DNA of 60,574 bases from Clostridia bacterium (GCA_017469265.1 JAFUGS010000007.1:1-60574); one strand, 5' to 3'. Positions 34,149 through 43,243 are shown, counted from the first letter of the stretch. Notes: generated from the letters alone by a model not told the origin. A program made the numbers and translations.

Positions 34149-35261
34149 ATGGAACAAATGTTTCGTCTGCTGATCATCAACCCCGGATCGACCTCCACCA
34201 AGATCAGCGTTTTCGAAAATGAAAAGTCCGTCTTTGAGCAGAGCCGGTTCCATGACGCGCCGCTGCTGCTGCAGTACCCGCATGTCAACGATCAGGTTCC
34301 CTTCCGCTACAGCGTCATGCTGGAGATGCTGAAGGAAGGCGGGATTGATCCTGCGACAATCGACGTGGCGGTCGGCCGCGGCGGAAGCGCGCATACGCAG
34401 CTCAGCGGCGTGACGGTGATTGATCAGAAGCTTTACGATGATACGCTGGCCGCGGTGGGCGGCAGTGAGCATGCCGCGAAGCTGGGGGTCCTGCTGGCCT
34501 GGAAGTTCGCGCTCGAATATCGGAAGCCCGCCTATACCCTGAATCCCACCAATGTGGATGAATACTGCGATTATGCCCGGCTGACGGGGATCCGCGGCAT
34601 CTACCGCTTCGGCCACTCCCATGTGCTGAATCAGAAAGCGGTGGCGGAGGCCCACGCCGAGGCCATGGGCCGTCGGTATGAGGACTGCCGTTTTATCGTG
34701 GCGCATATTGACGGCGGCGTAACGGTCGGCGCGCATGAGTACGGCCGTATGGTGGACGGCAATATGGGCGCGGACGGGGAAGGCGCCTTCTCCCCGACCC
34801 GCATCGGCTATGTGCCAGTGCTGGAGCTGCTGGATTATCTTGAGGAACATCCCATGGATGAAGTCAGGCGCATGTGCTCCAGAGCGGGTGGATTCGTCAG
34901 CCTGTTTGGCACCTCCAACTCCGATACCATCCACGCCCTGGTGGATCAGGGAGACCGGAAGGCAACACTGGTCTGGAACACGATGATTTACCAGATCTGC
35001 AAGAATATTGGCGAGATGAGCGCCGTGCTCTGCGGAAAAGTGGATGCCATTCTGCTGACCGGCGGCCTGATGCGGTTTGATGACATCACCGCGGGGATCC
35101 GGGAGCGCTGCGGCTGGATCGCGCCGATCCATGTCTATCCGGGAGAGCTGGAGCAGGAAGCGCTGGCGCTGTCCACGCTGAAGGTGCTGCGGGGCCAGAC
35201 GGAAGCCAGGATCTACAGTGGAAAGCCGGTCTGGCAGGGCTTTGAGGGCATTACATTCTGA
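34149..35261 (+). CDS. buk: Butyrate kinase
   Basis: An acetate/sugar kinase-fold enzyme (370 residues) converting butyryl-phosphate and ADP to butyrate and ATP. The N-terminus RLLIINPGSTSTKISVFE and VGRGG, plus HIDGGVTVGAHE and the SLFGTSNSDTIH stretch, match butyrate kinases rather than acetate kinases, which begin with a different LVINSGSSS. ATG 34149 is preferred; ATG 34143 sits directly on the ribosome site GTGAGGA. The stop is 19 bases before pta. Pairing with Pta instead of Ptb is odd. Branched-chain or acetate specificity is possible. Confidence 0.87.
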   Translation: MEQMFRLLIINPGSTSTKISVFENEKSVFEQSRFHDAPLLLQYPHVNDQVPFRYSVMLEMLKEGGIDPATIDVAVGRGGSAHTQLSGVTVIDQKLYDDTLAAVGGSEHAAKLGVLLAWKFALEYRKPAYTLNPTNVDEYCDYARLTGIRGIYRFGHSHVLNQKAVAEAHAEAMGRRYEDCRFIVAHIDGGVTVGAHEYGRMVDGNMGADGEGAFSPTRIGYVPVLELLDYLEEHPMDEVRRMCSRAGGFVSLFGTSNSDTIHALVDQGDRKATLVWNTMIYQICKNIGEMSAVLCGKVDAILLTGGLMRFDDITAGIRERCGWIAPIHVYPGELEQEALALSTLKVLRGQTEARIYSGKPVWQGFEGITF

Positions 35262-35280
35262 CGGAAAGGAATGAAAAAAG

Positions 35281-36291
35281 ATGAGCATGATTGAGCGGGT
35301 ATGGGCGAAAGCCCGTCAGAACCAAAAGACCATTGTGCTGCCGGAAGGGGAGGAACCCCGCACCATACGGGCCGCGGCCAGGACGCGGGATGAGGGGATC
35401 GCGAATCCCATCCTGCTGGGTGCCCCTGAAAAAATCCGCGCTGTGGCGGAAGCATCCGGAACGGATCTGAAGGGCATCACACTGATCGATCCCGCTCACA
35501 GCCCCAAAGCCGACGCCTACGCGGAGACGCTGTATGAACTGCGCAAGGCAAAAGGACTGAGCCGGGAGGAAGCTGTACGCCTGACGGCGGATCCCATGTA
35601 TTTCGGCATGCTGATGGTCAAACTGGGAGACGCGGACGGCCTGGTTTCCGGGGCGGTCCATTCCACAGGGGACATGCTGCGGCCGGCGCTGCAGATCATC
35701 CGGACCCGGCCCGGCATTCAGATTGTCTCATCCAGCTTCCTGATGAACTGTCCCAATCCCGCCCTGGGCGAGAACGGGCTGCTGGTCTACGCCGACTGCG
35801 TGGTTGTACCATGCCCAAGTGCGGAGGAACTGGCGCAGATCGCCATTTCCGCGGCGGATACGGCCCGCGTCCTGTGCGGGATCGAGGAACCCAGGGTCGC
35901 GATGCTGTCCTTTTCGACCAAGGGAAGCGCGAAGCATGAGCTGGTGGACAAGGTGCGCCGGGCAACGGAGATCGCGCATGAGCTGGCGCCGGAGCTGCTG
36001 CTGGACGGCGAAATGCAATTGGACGCGGCGCTGATCCCGGAGGTCGGACAGCTGAAAGCACTCGAAAGCAAGGTGGCGGGCCGTGCCAATGTCCTGATCT
36101 TCCCCGATCTGCAGTCCGGCAACATTGGTTATAAGATTACCCAGCGCATTGGCGGCGCGGAGTGCTACGCGGTGCTTCAGGGCCTCGCGAAGCCCTGCAA
36201 TGATCTGTCCCGCGGATGCAGCGTGGAGGACATTGTCAACACCATCGCGCTGACCGCGGTGCAGGCCGGGTCTGTACAGATGGCTCGGTAA
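35281..36291 (+). CDS. pta: Phosphate acetyltransferase
   Basis: A 336-residue Pta that exchanges acetyl-CoA and phosphate for acetyl-phosphate. The start is ATG 35281 after GAAAGGAATG. Recognised segments are IVLPEGEEPRTIRAA, LVSGAVHSTGDMLRPAL, FSTKGSAKHELVDKV, IFPDLQSGNIGYKI and the C-terminal SRGCSVEDIVNTIALTA, which mark Pta rather than Ptb (about 300 residues). It follows buk and ends at a terminator, forming a two-gene acyl-phosphate unit. Confidence 0.92.
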   Translation: MSMIERVWAKARQNQKTIVLPEGEEPRTIRAAARTRDEGIANPILLGAPEKIRAVAEASGTDLKGITLIDPAHSPKADAYAETLYELRKAKGLSREEAVRLTADPMYFGMLMVKLGDADGLVSGAVHSTGDMLRPALQIIRTRPGIQIVSSSFLMNCPNPALGENGLLVYADCVVVPCPSAEELAQIAISAADTARVLCGIEEPRVAMLSFSTKGSAKHELVDKVRRATEIAHELAPELLLDGEMQLDAALIPEVGQLKALESKVAGRANVLIFPDLQSGNIGYKITQRIGGAECYAVLQGLAKPCNDLSRGCSVEDIVNTIALTAVQAGSVQMAR

Positions 36292-36317
36292 CGGACTCGC
36301 CCTGATGGACGGAAATA

Positions 36318-36366
36318 ACCGCCTCGGCTGATCAGAAAAGGCTGATCAGCCAGCGGCGTTTTTTCA
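36318..36366 (+). terminator. Rho-independent terminator after pta
   Basis: Perfect stem GGCTGATCAG (36326-36335), loop AAAAGG, CTGATCAGCC (36342-36351), with an outer CGC/GCG extension and a T-run near 36359. Confidence 0.85.
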
Positions 36367-36409
36367 TGCTCTGCAGCTTGAAAGGAGCTGGCTTTCCAGA
36401 CGCTGAGGC

Positions 36410-36438
36410 TGGACAAGCAAAAGTCTGTGCGGTACAAT
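36410..36438 (+). promoter_or_regulatory. Promoter for the lysophospholipase-like gene
   Basis: TGGACA (36410-36415), 17 bp spacer, TACAAT (36433-36438). The start at ATG 36466 is selected by the AGGGGG site and this promoter; an earlier GTG at 36427 would lie inside it. Confidence 0.6.
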
Positions 36439-36465
36439 GTCGGGGACAGAAGGGGGTATCATATT

Positions 36466-37392
36466 ATGAAAACGCGGGACTTTGGGTTTCCGTCGGAAAC
36501 CGGGACTGGAGAAATCTTTGGCAGGATTTATTCTCCGGAGCAGGAGATCAGGGCGGTGCTGGTGATTCATCATGGCATGGCGGAACATCAGCAGCGGTAC
36601 CTGCCGTTTTTGACATATATGACCGAGAACGGCGTTTGCTGCTATATGCATGACATGGCCAACCATGGCGCGTCAAACCGCGATCCGGAGGAGACCGGGT
36701 GGTTCGGGGCAAAGGACGGATGGCAGGCGCTGGTCCGGGATTTTCAGACGGTGATCCGGCGCGCGCAGACGGACAACCCGGGGCGTCCGCTTTTTGTCAT
36801 GGGCCATTCCATGGGTTCCTTTATCTGCCGCGCTTACTGCGCGTCCGACCCGAAGGAGCAGATCGCGGGGGCGGTTTTCATGGGTACGGGCGGCCCCAAC
36901 CCCGCGGCGGGGGCCGGCAAGCTTATGGCGAGCCAGATCGGCCTTGTGAAGGGGAAAAAGCATAAGAGCAAAATACTGGACCGGATGGCGTTTGGAAGCT
37001 ACAATAAGCGCTTTGAGGGCCGGACAGGCTTTGACTGGCTGACACGGGATCAGCAGATTGTGGATCAGTACATCGCGGATCCGTACTGCGGGTTCCTGTT
37101 CACGGTGCAGGGAATGCATGACCTGATCAGCGTCAACGAGACGGTGAACCAGCAGGCCTGGTACGGAAAGATTCCGCAGGCACTCCCCATCCTGCTGACC
37201 AGCGGCGAGGAGGATCCTGTCGGGGATTACGGCAAGGGCGTGCGGACGGTGGCGGAGAAGCTGAAAGAGACCGGGCACAGCAAGGTGACTCTGCAGCTGT
37301 ACCCGGGATGCCGCCATGAAATCCTGAACGAAACCAACCGGGCCCAGGTGATGAAGGATCTGCTGGTGTGGATGCAGGCTCAGCAGAATTGA
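36466..37392 (+). CDS. Monoacylglycerol-lipase/lysophospholipase-like hydrolase
   Basis: A 308-residue alpha/beta hydrolase. The nucleophile elbow GHSMGSF (Ser near 107) and oxyanion-forming VIHHGMAEHQQRY place it with monoacylglycerol lipase/lysophospholipase enzymes. Catalytic Asp and His are likely in GEEDPVGDY and CRHEILNE near the end. No signal peptide. The downstream GH31 gene begins 18 bases later, so they are probably cotranscribed. Confidence 0.88.
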   Translation: MKTRDFGFPSETGTGEIFGRIYSPEQEIRAVLVIHHGMAEHQQRYLPFLTYMTENGVCCYMHDMANHGASNRDPEETGWFGAKDGWQALVRDFQTVIRRAQTDNPGRPLFVMGHSMGSFICRAYCASDPKEQIAGAVFMGTGGPNPAAGAGKLMASQIGLVKGKKHKSKILDRMAFGSYNKRFEGRTGFDWLTRDQQIVDQYIADPYCGFLFTVQGMHDLISVNETVNQQAWYGKIPQALPILLTSGEEDPVGDYGKGVRTVAEKLKETGHSKVTLQLYPGCRHEILNETNRAQVMKDLLVWMQAQQN

Positions 37393-37410
37393 TACAGGGG
37401 GAAAAACGGA

Positions 37411-39798
37411 ATGATTGATCCGCATCTGATCGCGCGGACCGCACCGGTGGCAGCGCCTCAGAACCAGGTCATATGGAAGCATCTTCGAATTACGGTTTTA
37501 GGGGAAAGGCTGTTCCGTCTGGAGGCCCTCCGGGAGACAGGAGAACAGGGGGAGAAGCAGGGCTTCTGCGATGAGGCGACACAGACCGTGTGGTTTCGGA
37601 ATATGCCGCCGGTTCCCTTTCAACACGCGGAGACGGAAGCAATGTGCGTGGTGGAAACCGCGAAGGCGCGGATGGAAGTAATCCCGGAACTGTGGGAGAG
37701 CCGCGTTCAGCTGAAGCGTCCGGACGGTTCCCTGGAGGATCCGGTCAGGCTGGCGGATGACGCGCGGCTCCCGGGGACCTACCGCACGCTGGACAATTTC
37801 AACGGGCGGATCAAGATTCCCTATGGCGGGGATCTGACCAGGGCTTTCGAGATCGTTCTGGACAAGGGCGTTACCTCCCGGAACGGCGTCGCGGTGCTGG
37901 ATGACAGCGGAACGCTGATTCTCGGGCCGGACGGAATGCCCTGCTCGCGGACAGGGGCGGAAACAGATCTGTATGTTTTCGCGTATGGCCATGATTACCG
38001 GGCAGCGGTACAGGCCCTGTTCATGCTGTGTCAGGCGCCTCCGGTGATTCCGCGTTTTGCGCTGGGAAACTGGTGGAGCCGCTACCACGCCTATACACAG
38101 AAGGAATATCTGGATCTGATGGACTCCTTCGCGGACCGGGGCATTCCCTTTACGGTGGCCACGGTTGACATGGACTGGCATCCGTCCCATGACCTTCCGG
38201 GCGGCGCGGACGGCTGGACCGGATACAGCTGGAACCGCTCCCTGTTTCCGGACTACAGGGGCTTTCTGCGTTCACTGCACGAGCGGAATCTGCGTGTCAC
38301 CCTGAACCTGCATCCGGCGCTGGGGGTCAGGAGCTTTGAGGACCCGTATCCGGAGATGGCGGCCCGCATGGGGATTGATCCGGAAAGCGGAAAAACGATC
38401 GCCTTTGACCTGACGAATGAAAAGTTTATTAATGCGTACTTTGACGTGCTGCATAAACCCTACGAGCATGAGGGTGTTGATTTCTGGTGGATCGACTGGC
38501 AGCAGGGGGAAGCGTCCGCGCTGGCCGGTCTGGATCCGCTATGGGCACTGAATCATTATCACTGGCTGGATATGGCCAGGGAACGGGAAGGACTGATCCT
38601 TTCCCGGTACGCCGGGGTGGGCTCCCACCGTTACCCCATCGGGTTTTCCGGCGATACCCATATGACCTGGGACACGCTGCGCTTCCTGCCGGAGTTTACG
38701 GCCTGCGCGACCAACGTGGGGTATACCTGGTGGAGCCATGACATTGGCGGGCATATGCTGGGCTACAAGGATGATGAGCTGTATGTGCGGTTTATTCAGT
38801 TCGGCGTGTTCAGCCCGATCAACCGCATTCACAGCAGCGACAACCCCATGCTGGTCAAGGATCCGGCATATTATCCCGGCGGAGCGGGGCTGATTGCCCG
38901 GGAGTTCCTGAGGATGCGCCATGCCATGCTGCCCTTCCTCTATACCGCCTCGAGGCGTACCGCGGAGGAAGGCCTGGCACTGATCGAACCCATGTACTAT
39001 GGCTGGCCGGAGGAACCGGACGCGTATGCCTGCCCGGGACAGTATCTGTTTGGACAGCAGATGATCGCGGCGCCCATCACGGAGAAAACCGCGCCGTGCG
39101 GAACAGCGGTGAAGGATGTCTGGCTGCCGGAAGGCAGCTGGGTGGATGTTTTCACGGGCAGCCGGTACCGGGGCGGCGGATGGCGGCGGATGGTGCGGGG
39201 GCTGGATCGTTTTCCGCTGCTGCTGAAGGAAGGCGGCTTCCTGGTGCTGGACGGTGCGCCGGAAGGGAACAGCATCCTGCTCCCGAAACGGCTGCGGGTT
39301 CTGCTGGCCGGCGGGGACGGGGAGTATACTCTGGAAGAGGAAGAGAACGGGAACATCCTTCGGACCTTTTTCCGGATGAAGCGGGCTGACGCGGACACGC
39401 TTCAGGTCCGCATCCGGACCGGGCGCGCAATGTCCCTGGACCTGGAAAGCAGAACCACGCTGGAAGGAGAGGCATCGCTGACGGTGAACGGGCAGTCGAT
39501 GCCATGCGCTGTCCGCAGGAGAATGGATTATACGGTCGTCCAACTTGGGGAGATTCCGGCCATGGCCGAGGTTGAGATCGTGATTCGGGAAACCGCGGAT
39601 GGGACGGAACAGAAAAAAGCGGCAGCGGAACGGGCGCTGCTGCCGATTCAGTGCGACAATGGCGTCAAGGCTGATCTGTACGCCAGGATGCTGGAGGTCA
39701 AAACCCGGATGGAATATCGGGCGCTGGTCAGCGTCAGCGGGCTTTCGGAGCATGACTGCCTCCGGATGCTGGAAGAAGAGGACGCTTTTTCAGAATGA
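37411..39798 (+). CDS. GH31 alpha-glucosidase/alpha-xylosidase
   Basis: A 795-residue glycosidase acting on alpha-linked glucose or xylose. The catalytic barrel shows TVDMDWHPS, the nucleophile in DFWWIDWQQG and the acid/base region FSGDTHMTW, then WWSHDIGGH and RIHSSDNPM. N- and C-terminal beta-sandwiches are present. It lacks a signal peptide, so it works on imported oligosaccharides. ATG 37411 follows GGGGGAAAAACGG. The C-terminal 40 residues (ADLYARMLEVKTRMEYRAL) look like an added helical tail. Confidence 0.93.
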   Translation: MIDPHLIARTAPVAAPQNQVIWKHLRITVLGERLFRLEALRETGEQGEKQGFCDEATQTVWFRNMPPVPFQHAETEAMCVVETAKARMEVIPELWESRVQLKRPDGSLEDPVRLADDARLPGTYRTLDNFNGRIKIPYGGDLTRAFEIVLDKGVTSRNGVAVLDDSGTLILGPDGMPCSRTGAETDLYVFAYGHDYRAAVQALFMLCQAPPVIPRFALGNWWSRYHAYTQKEYLDLMDSFADRGIPFTVATVDMDWHPSHDLPGGADGWTGYSWNRSLFPDYRGFLRSLHERNLRVTLNLHPALGVRSFEDPYPEMAARMGIDPESGKTIAFDLTNEKFINAYFDVLHKPYEHEGVDFWWIDWQQGEASALAGLDPLWALNHYHWLDMAREREGLILSRYAGVGSHRYPIGFSGDTHMTWDTLRFLPEFTACATNVGYTWWSHDIGGHMLGYKDDELYVRFIQFGVFSPINRIHSSDNPMLVKDPAYYPGGAGLIAREFLRMRHAMLPFLYTASRRTAEEGLALIEPMYYGWPEEPDAYACPGQYLFGQQMIAAPITEKTAPCGTAVKDVWLPEGSWVDVFTGSRYRGGGWRRMVRGLDRFPLLLKEGGFLVLDGAPEGNSILLPKRLRVLLAGGDGEYTLEEEENGNILRTFFRMKRADADTLQVRIRTGRAMSLDLESRTTLEGEASLTVNGQSMPCAVRRRMDYTVVQLGEIPAMAEVEIVIRETADGTEQKKAAAERALLPIQCDNGVKADLYARMLEVKTRMEYRALVSVSGLSEHDCLRMLEEEDAFSE

Positions 39799-39909
39799 GC
39801 CCGTGAAAGGCGTTTCCGGCTGGGATGCCTTCCAGGGAAGACCGAGACGGTACCCCCAGCAACCAATCATCAGTACAAAACAGAAGAGCCAGACGACGGG
39901 ATAACGCAT
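39790..39909 (-). CDS. Possible 39-residue membrane peptide
   Basis: Minus-strand ATG (complement 39907-39909) after AAGGAG, with spacing of only one base, which is poor. The product has one hydrophobic helix (VVWLFCFVLMIGCWG) and a proline-rich tail, and overlaps the GH31 end by nine bases. It might be chance; the space it fills (39799-39969) has no other content. Confidence 0.2.
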   Translation of the reverse strand: MRYPVVWLFCFVLMIGCWGYRLGLPWKASQPETPFTGSF

Positions 39910-39969
39910 GCTCCTTCGGGTAAGACACAATCCAGTGGCATGGCTGGGAGAGCATCGACGGCGGTTTTC

Positions 39970-39999
39970 TTGACAAAAGGAAAATGCCGGTTGTACAAT
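39970..39999 (+). promoter_or_regulatory. Promoter for the flavin-binding-like gene
   Basis: TTGACA (39970-39975), 18 bp spacer, TACAAT (39994-39999). The -35 is a perfect consensus match. Confidence 0.75.
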
Positions 40000-40043
40000 A
40001 AAACGCCTGAGGGAAGCAAGATAAGAAAGGAAGGATTCAAGCG

Positions 40044-40445
40044 ATGGAAGGAATCGAAAAAGTCTGTAAATTCCTGGATGATGCGAAGACCTACTACCTG
40101 GCGACCGTTGAGGACGATCAGCCCCGGGTCCGCCCCTTCGGCACCGCGCTGGTGTATGAGGGGAAACTGTATATCCAGACCGGCAAGGTAAAGGATGTGT
40201 CCAGACAGCTGGCGGCCAACCCGAAGGCGGAGATCTGCGCTTTCAATGGCGGGCAGTGGCTGCGGGTGGCCGGCGAGCTGATCAACGATGACCGGATCGG
40301 GCCAAAGGAAGCCATGCTGGAAAAGCATCCCAGCCTGAAGAGCATGTACAGGGCGGATGATGACAATACCCAGGTGCTGTATTTCCAGAACGCGACAGCG
40401 ACGTTCAGTTCCTTTACCGCCGCGCCGGAAACCTTCCAGTTCTGA
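40044..40445 (+). CDS. Pyridoxamine 5'-phosphate oxidase-family protein
   Basis: A 133-residue split-barrel flavin-binding protein. Typical segments are YYLATVEDDQPRVRPFG, LYIQTGKVKDVSRQL, NPKAEICAF and WLRVAGEL. Proteins of this size are FMN- or F420-linked reductases or heme-handling proteins and not true PdxH. ATG 40044 follows GGAAGGATTCAAGCG. Own promoter; monocistronic, with a stem-loop downstream. Confidence 0.88.
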   Translation: MEGIEKVCKFLDDAKTYYLATVEDDQPRVRPFGTALVYEGKLYIQTGKVKDVSRQLAANPKAEICAFNGGQWLRVAGELINDDRIGPKEAMLEKHPSLKSMYRADDDNTQVLYFQNATATFSSFTAAPETFQF

Positions 40446-40471
40446 TTGAACATATAATCACATTGCCCGGG

Positions 40472-40510
40472 AACGAGGGGATGGAACGAACAGGACCGTC
40501 CCCTCGTTTC
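40472..40510 (+). terminator. Stem-loop after the flavin-binding-like gene
   Basis: AACGAGGGGA (40472-40481), a 17-base loop, TCCCCTCGTT (40499-40508), then TTC. A perfect 10 bp stem but little T-tail. Confidence 0.45.
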
Positions 40511-40624
40511 AGTACCTGCGGACCGGGCTCCAGCAGCATAAAGACAAGGACAAAGCCTGCAGCGGGCATCTGCGGATGTCCCGCGAAGACGTGAAAGACG
40601 ACAACAAAAGACGGAGGAAAGATC

Positions 40625-41434
40625 ATGCGGCATGAAATCATTACCCTGCCGGAAACCGGCCTGGAGCTGGAAACCTATCTGACGGACAACCGGGCGGTAG
40701 AACCGGAAAGAAGAAAACCGCTGGCCCTGATTTTTCCCGGCGGAGCCTATGCCTGGCGGAGCGACCGGGAGGCGGAGCCTGTGGCGCTGCGCCTTCAGTC
40801 CCTGGGGATCCAGGCTGTCGTGGTCCGGTACTCCGTCGCGCCGGCCCGGTATCCAAAGGCCCTGAAGGAAGCCGCGGAAGCGGTGGCCTACGCGAGGGCG
40901 CACGCGGAAGAATGGCTCTGCGATCCGCACAAAATCGCGGTGGTCGGTTTTTCCGCCGGCGGGCATGCTGCGGCCCATATCGGCACGAAGTGGCACCTGA
41001 TGCCGCAGGGGAAAAGCTGTCGTCCGGACGCCATGATCCTCGCGTATCCGGTGATTACCTCCGGAGAATACGCGCATCAGGGATCCATCGAAAACCTTCT
41101 GGGCGAAGATTACGCGAAGCTGAAGGAAGAAATGTCCCTGGAGAAATTTGTGACGAAGGATACGCCGCCCACCTTCCTGTGGCATACGCGGGAGGACGGG
41201 GCGGTTCCCCCGGAAAACAGCCTGCTGTTCGCGTCAGCACTGTGCCGGGAGGGCGTCGCCTTTGAGCTGCATATCTGGCAGCACGGCGGCCACGGTATGT
41301 CCCTGGGCAATGACCAGGTTTATCCGCCTCAGGATGAAAACATCCATCTGGAGTGCCAGGAATGGATTGAGATGGCGGCCCGCTGGCTGCGGGAACTGGC
41401 GGCCGGGAAAAACACGGAAAAGGAAAGCGTGTGA
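40625..41434 (+). CDS. Acetyl-xylan/feruloyl esterase-like hydrolase (BD-FAE type)
   Basis: A 269-residue alpha/beta hydrolase. The oxyanion segment is FPGGAYAWRSDREAEP, the nucleophile elbow VVGFSAGGHAA (Ser about 104). The likely Asp and His are in HTREDGAVPPENS and WQHGGHGMSLG. This pattern matches bifunctional acetyl-xylan/feruloyl esterases of gut anaerobes. It has no signal peptide. ATG 40625 follows ACGGAGGAAAG. It sits three bases before the nuclease-like gene, probably by chance of operon packing. Confidence 0.87.
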   Translation: MRHEIITLPETGLELETYLTDNRAVEPERRKPLALIFPGGAYAWRSDREAEPVALRLQSLGIQAVVVRYSVAPARYPKALKEAAEAVAYARAHAEEWLCDPHKIAVVGFSAGGHAAAHIGTKWHLMPQGKSCRPDAMILAYPVITSGEYAHQGSIENLLGEDYAKLKEEMSLEKFVTKDTPPTFLWHTREDGAVPPENSLLFASALCREGVAFELHIWQHGGHGMSLGNDQVYPPQDENIHLECQEWIEMAARWLRELAAGKNTEKESV

Positions 41435-41437
41435 CGG

Positions 41438-42169
41438 ATGGCCATCACGAAAACGGATTTTATGCGCGGCATGCAGTGCCGCAAAATGCTTTGGCTGGAC
41501 AAGCATAAACCCGGCCTGCGGGTCATTCCGCCGGAGGTGCAGGCCCGGCTGGACGCCGGGAACGACTTCGGTGACCAGGCCATGGGCATGTTCGGCCCTT
41601 ATGAGGAGATGACGGTTTATCTGCCCGGAAAGCGGATCCCGGATAAAAAAGCGATGCTGGCCAACACACAGGACGCGCTGGCCCGCGGCGTGGAGGTGAT
41701 CTGCGAGGCGGCTTTCAGCAATTACAACAATTACTGCGCGGTGGACATTCTTCGAAAAACAGAGAAGGGGCATGACTTCTATGAGGTTAAGAACGCGCCG
41801 GAAGTTCATGAGCAGTTTATCCGGGACGCCGGATTCCAGTACTATATCATCACCCGAAGCGGGCTGAAGATCGATCGGATCTTCATCGTGATTCACGGGC
41901 AGGAGGAGGAGAATCCTTTCGTACCGGTCGATGTGACAACGCAGGCCAAGGGATATTATCACTGGATCAATGATCATATCTGGGACCTGAACCGGATGCA
42001 GAAGGAAGCGGATGAGGTGCAGGCGGAACCCGGTGAACAGTGCAGCAATCCGTATGAATGCTGGTATTATGGCTACTGTCACGGAGAAAAAAACAGGGAT
42101 GACACGGAACAGCTCAGCTGCGTGCCGCTGGACGGAACGGCCTCAGAGACGGGAAAGGGGACAGCATGA
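41438..42169 (+). CDS. PD-(D/E)XK nuclease-like Fe-S protein (DUF2779 N-domain/Cas4-like)
   Basis: A 243-residue protein. An N-terminal Cys (QCRKMLW), the nuclease core with Asp (CAVDILRK) and EVK (FYEVKNAP), and a C-terminal Cys cluster (QCSNPYECWYYGYC) match the Cas4/RecB-type Fe-S exonuclease layout. The closest arrangement I know is the N-domain of DUF2779 proteins, which are about 480-500 residues with a second domain that is missing here. No CRISPR or addAB genes are near. It is three bases after an esterase and overlaps a GNAT gene by four bases. A role in DNA processing is inferred. Confidence 0.72.
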   Translation: MAITKTDFMRGMQCRKMLWLDKHKPGLRVIPPEVQARLDAGNDFGDQAMGMFGPYEEMTVYLPGKRIPDKKAMLANTQDALARGVEVICEAAFSNYNNYCAVDILRKTEKGHDFYEVKNAPEVHEQFIRDAGFQYYIITRSGLKIDRIFIVIHGQEEENPFVPVDVTTQAKGYYHWINDHIWDLNRMQKEADEVQAEPGEQCSNPYECWYYGYCHGEKNRDDTEQLSCVPLDGTASETGKGTA

Positions 42170-43212
42170 AAAAGACAGGAACACAGCGGCTGGAGACACA
42201 CAGGCTGATTTTGCGGCCCTTCCGGCTGGAAGACGCGGAGGATATGTACGCCAACTGGGCATCGGATCCGGAGGTAACCCGCTTCCTGACCTGGCCGGTG
42301 CATCCCTCTGTGGAGGTAACCCGGACGGTGCTGAAGGAATGGGTCTCCCATTATACGGACGGCGGATTCTTCAACTGGGCCATTGAATGGCGGGAGAGCG
42401 GACGGGTGATCGGCGGCATCTCCGTGGTTCGGCTGGAGGAAGCGATCGGGGAAGCGGAGATCGGGTACTGTCTGGGAAGCGCCTTCTGGGGTATGGGCAT
42501 CATGCCGGAAGCGCTGCGGGCCGTGGCGGACTATCTGTTCGACGCGGCGGAAATGAACCGGATCACCGCCGGGCACGATGTGAAAAATCCCAAATCTGGC
42601 CGGGTGATGGAAAAAGCGGGCATGAAAAAGGAAGGCGTCCGCCGGCAGGGAGGCCTGAACAATCAGGGAATCTGTGATGTGGTCTGCTACAGCCTGCTTC
42701 GGGATGACCGGACCCCCGCGCCGCGGCGGGAAAAGCTCTCCGCCATTACGGTCCGGCTGGCGCGGGAGGAGGACCTGGAAAGCATCAACGAACTGCGCAG
42801 ACAGGTGAACGCGCTGCATGTGGCCGGAAAGCCGGAGGTGTTTAAGCCCGGCTTCTGCGATGCCCTGCGGGATCATATATACACCATCTGGAAGGATCCC
42901 AGGCAGCGGATCGCCGTGGCGGAGCAGGCGGGTAACATCGTGGGCTTCGCCGTGCTGAACCACATTAACCGGCCGGAAAATCCCTGTATGTTTGAGCGGG
43001 ATTTTCTGGACGTGGATGAGTTCTGCGTGGATGAAACGTTCCGGAGACAGGGCGCGGGCAGCGCGATGATTGATTTTATCCGGCATTACGCGAAAGAAAA
43101 GGGCTTCCGCCGGATTGAACTGAACATGTGGGAGTTCAACCGGGGAGCCCTGGCGTTCTATGAGACCGCAGGCTTTACAACCTACAGAAGGTATATGGAG
43201 ATCAGAATCTGA
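42166..43212 (+). CDS. Double GNAT acetyltransferase fusion
   Basis: A 348-residue protein with two GNAT domains. Residues 1-180 are RimJ-like (LETHRLILRPFRLEDAE, RVIGGISVVRLEE, GMGIMPEALRAV). Residues about 190-348 are a second GNAT (ITVRLAREEDLESINELR, DEFCVDETFRRQGAGSAMI, LNMWEFNRGALAFYETAGF). Both keep the acetyl-CoA loop (xxRRQGAG in the second). Start overlaps the nuclease gene by ATGA. The acceptors (protein N-termini or amines) are unknown. It is the last gene of a translationally coupled run. Confidence 0.9.
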   Translation: MKKTGTQRLETHRLILRPFRLEDAEDMYANWASDPEVTRFLTWPVHPSVEVTRTVLKEWVSHYTDGGFFNWAIEWRESGRVIGGISVVRLEEAIGEAEIGYCLGSAFWGMGIMPEALRAVADYLFDAAEMNRITAGHDVKNPKSGRVMEKAGMKKEGVRRQGGLNNQGICDVVCYSLLRDDRTPAPRREKLSAITVRLAREEDLESINELRRQVNALHVAGKPEVFKPGFCDALRDHIYTIWKDPRQRIAVAEQAGNIVGFAVLNHINRPENPCMFERDFLDVDEFCVDETFRRQGAGSAMIDFIRHYAKEKGFRRIELNMWEFNRGALAFYETAGFTTYRRYMEIRI

Positions 43213-43243
43213 GTGCCGTACCGGAAGTACCGGAGTCAATGGA

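Noticed and set aside
32106-35288. 1,060-codon minus-strand open frame
   Set aside because: It is antisense to the ABC exporter, buk and the beginning of pta, which are clearly coding. High GC gives long antisense frames.
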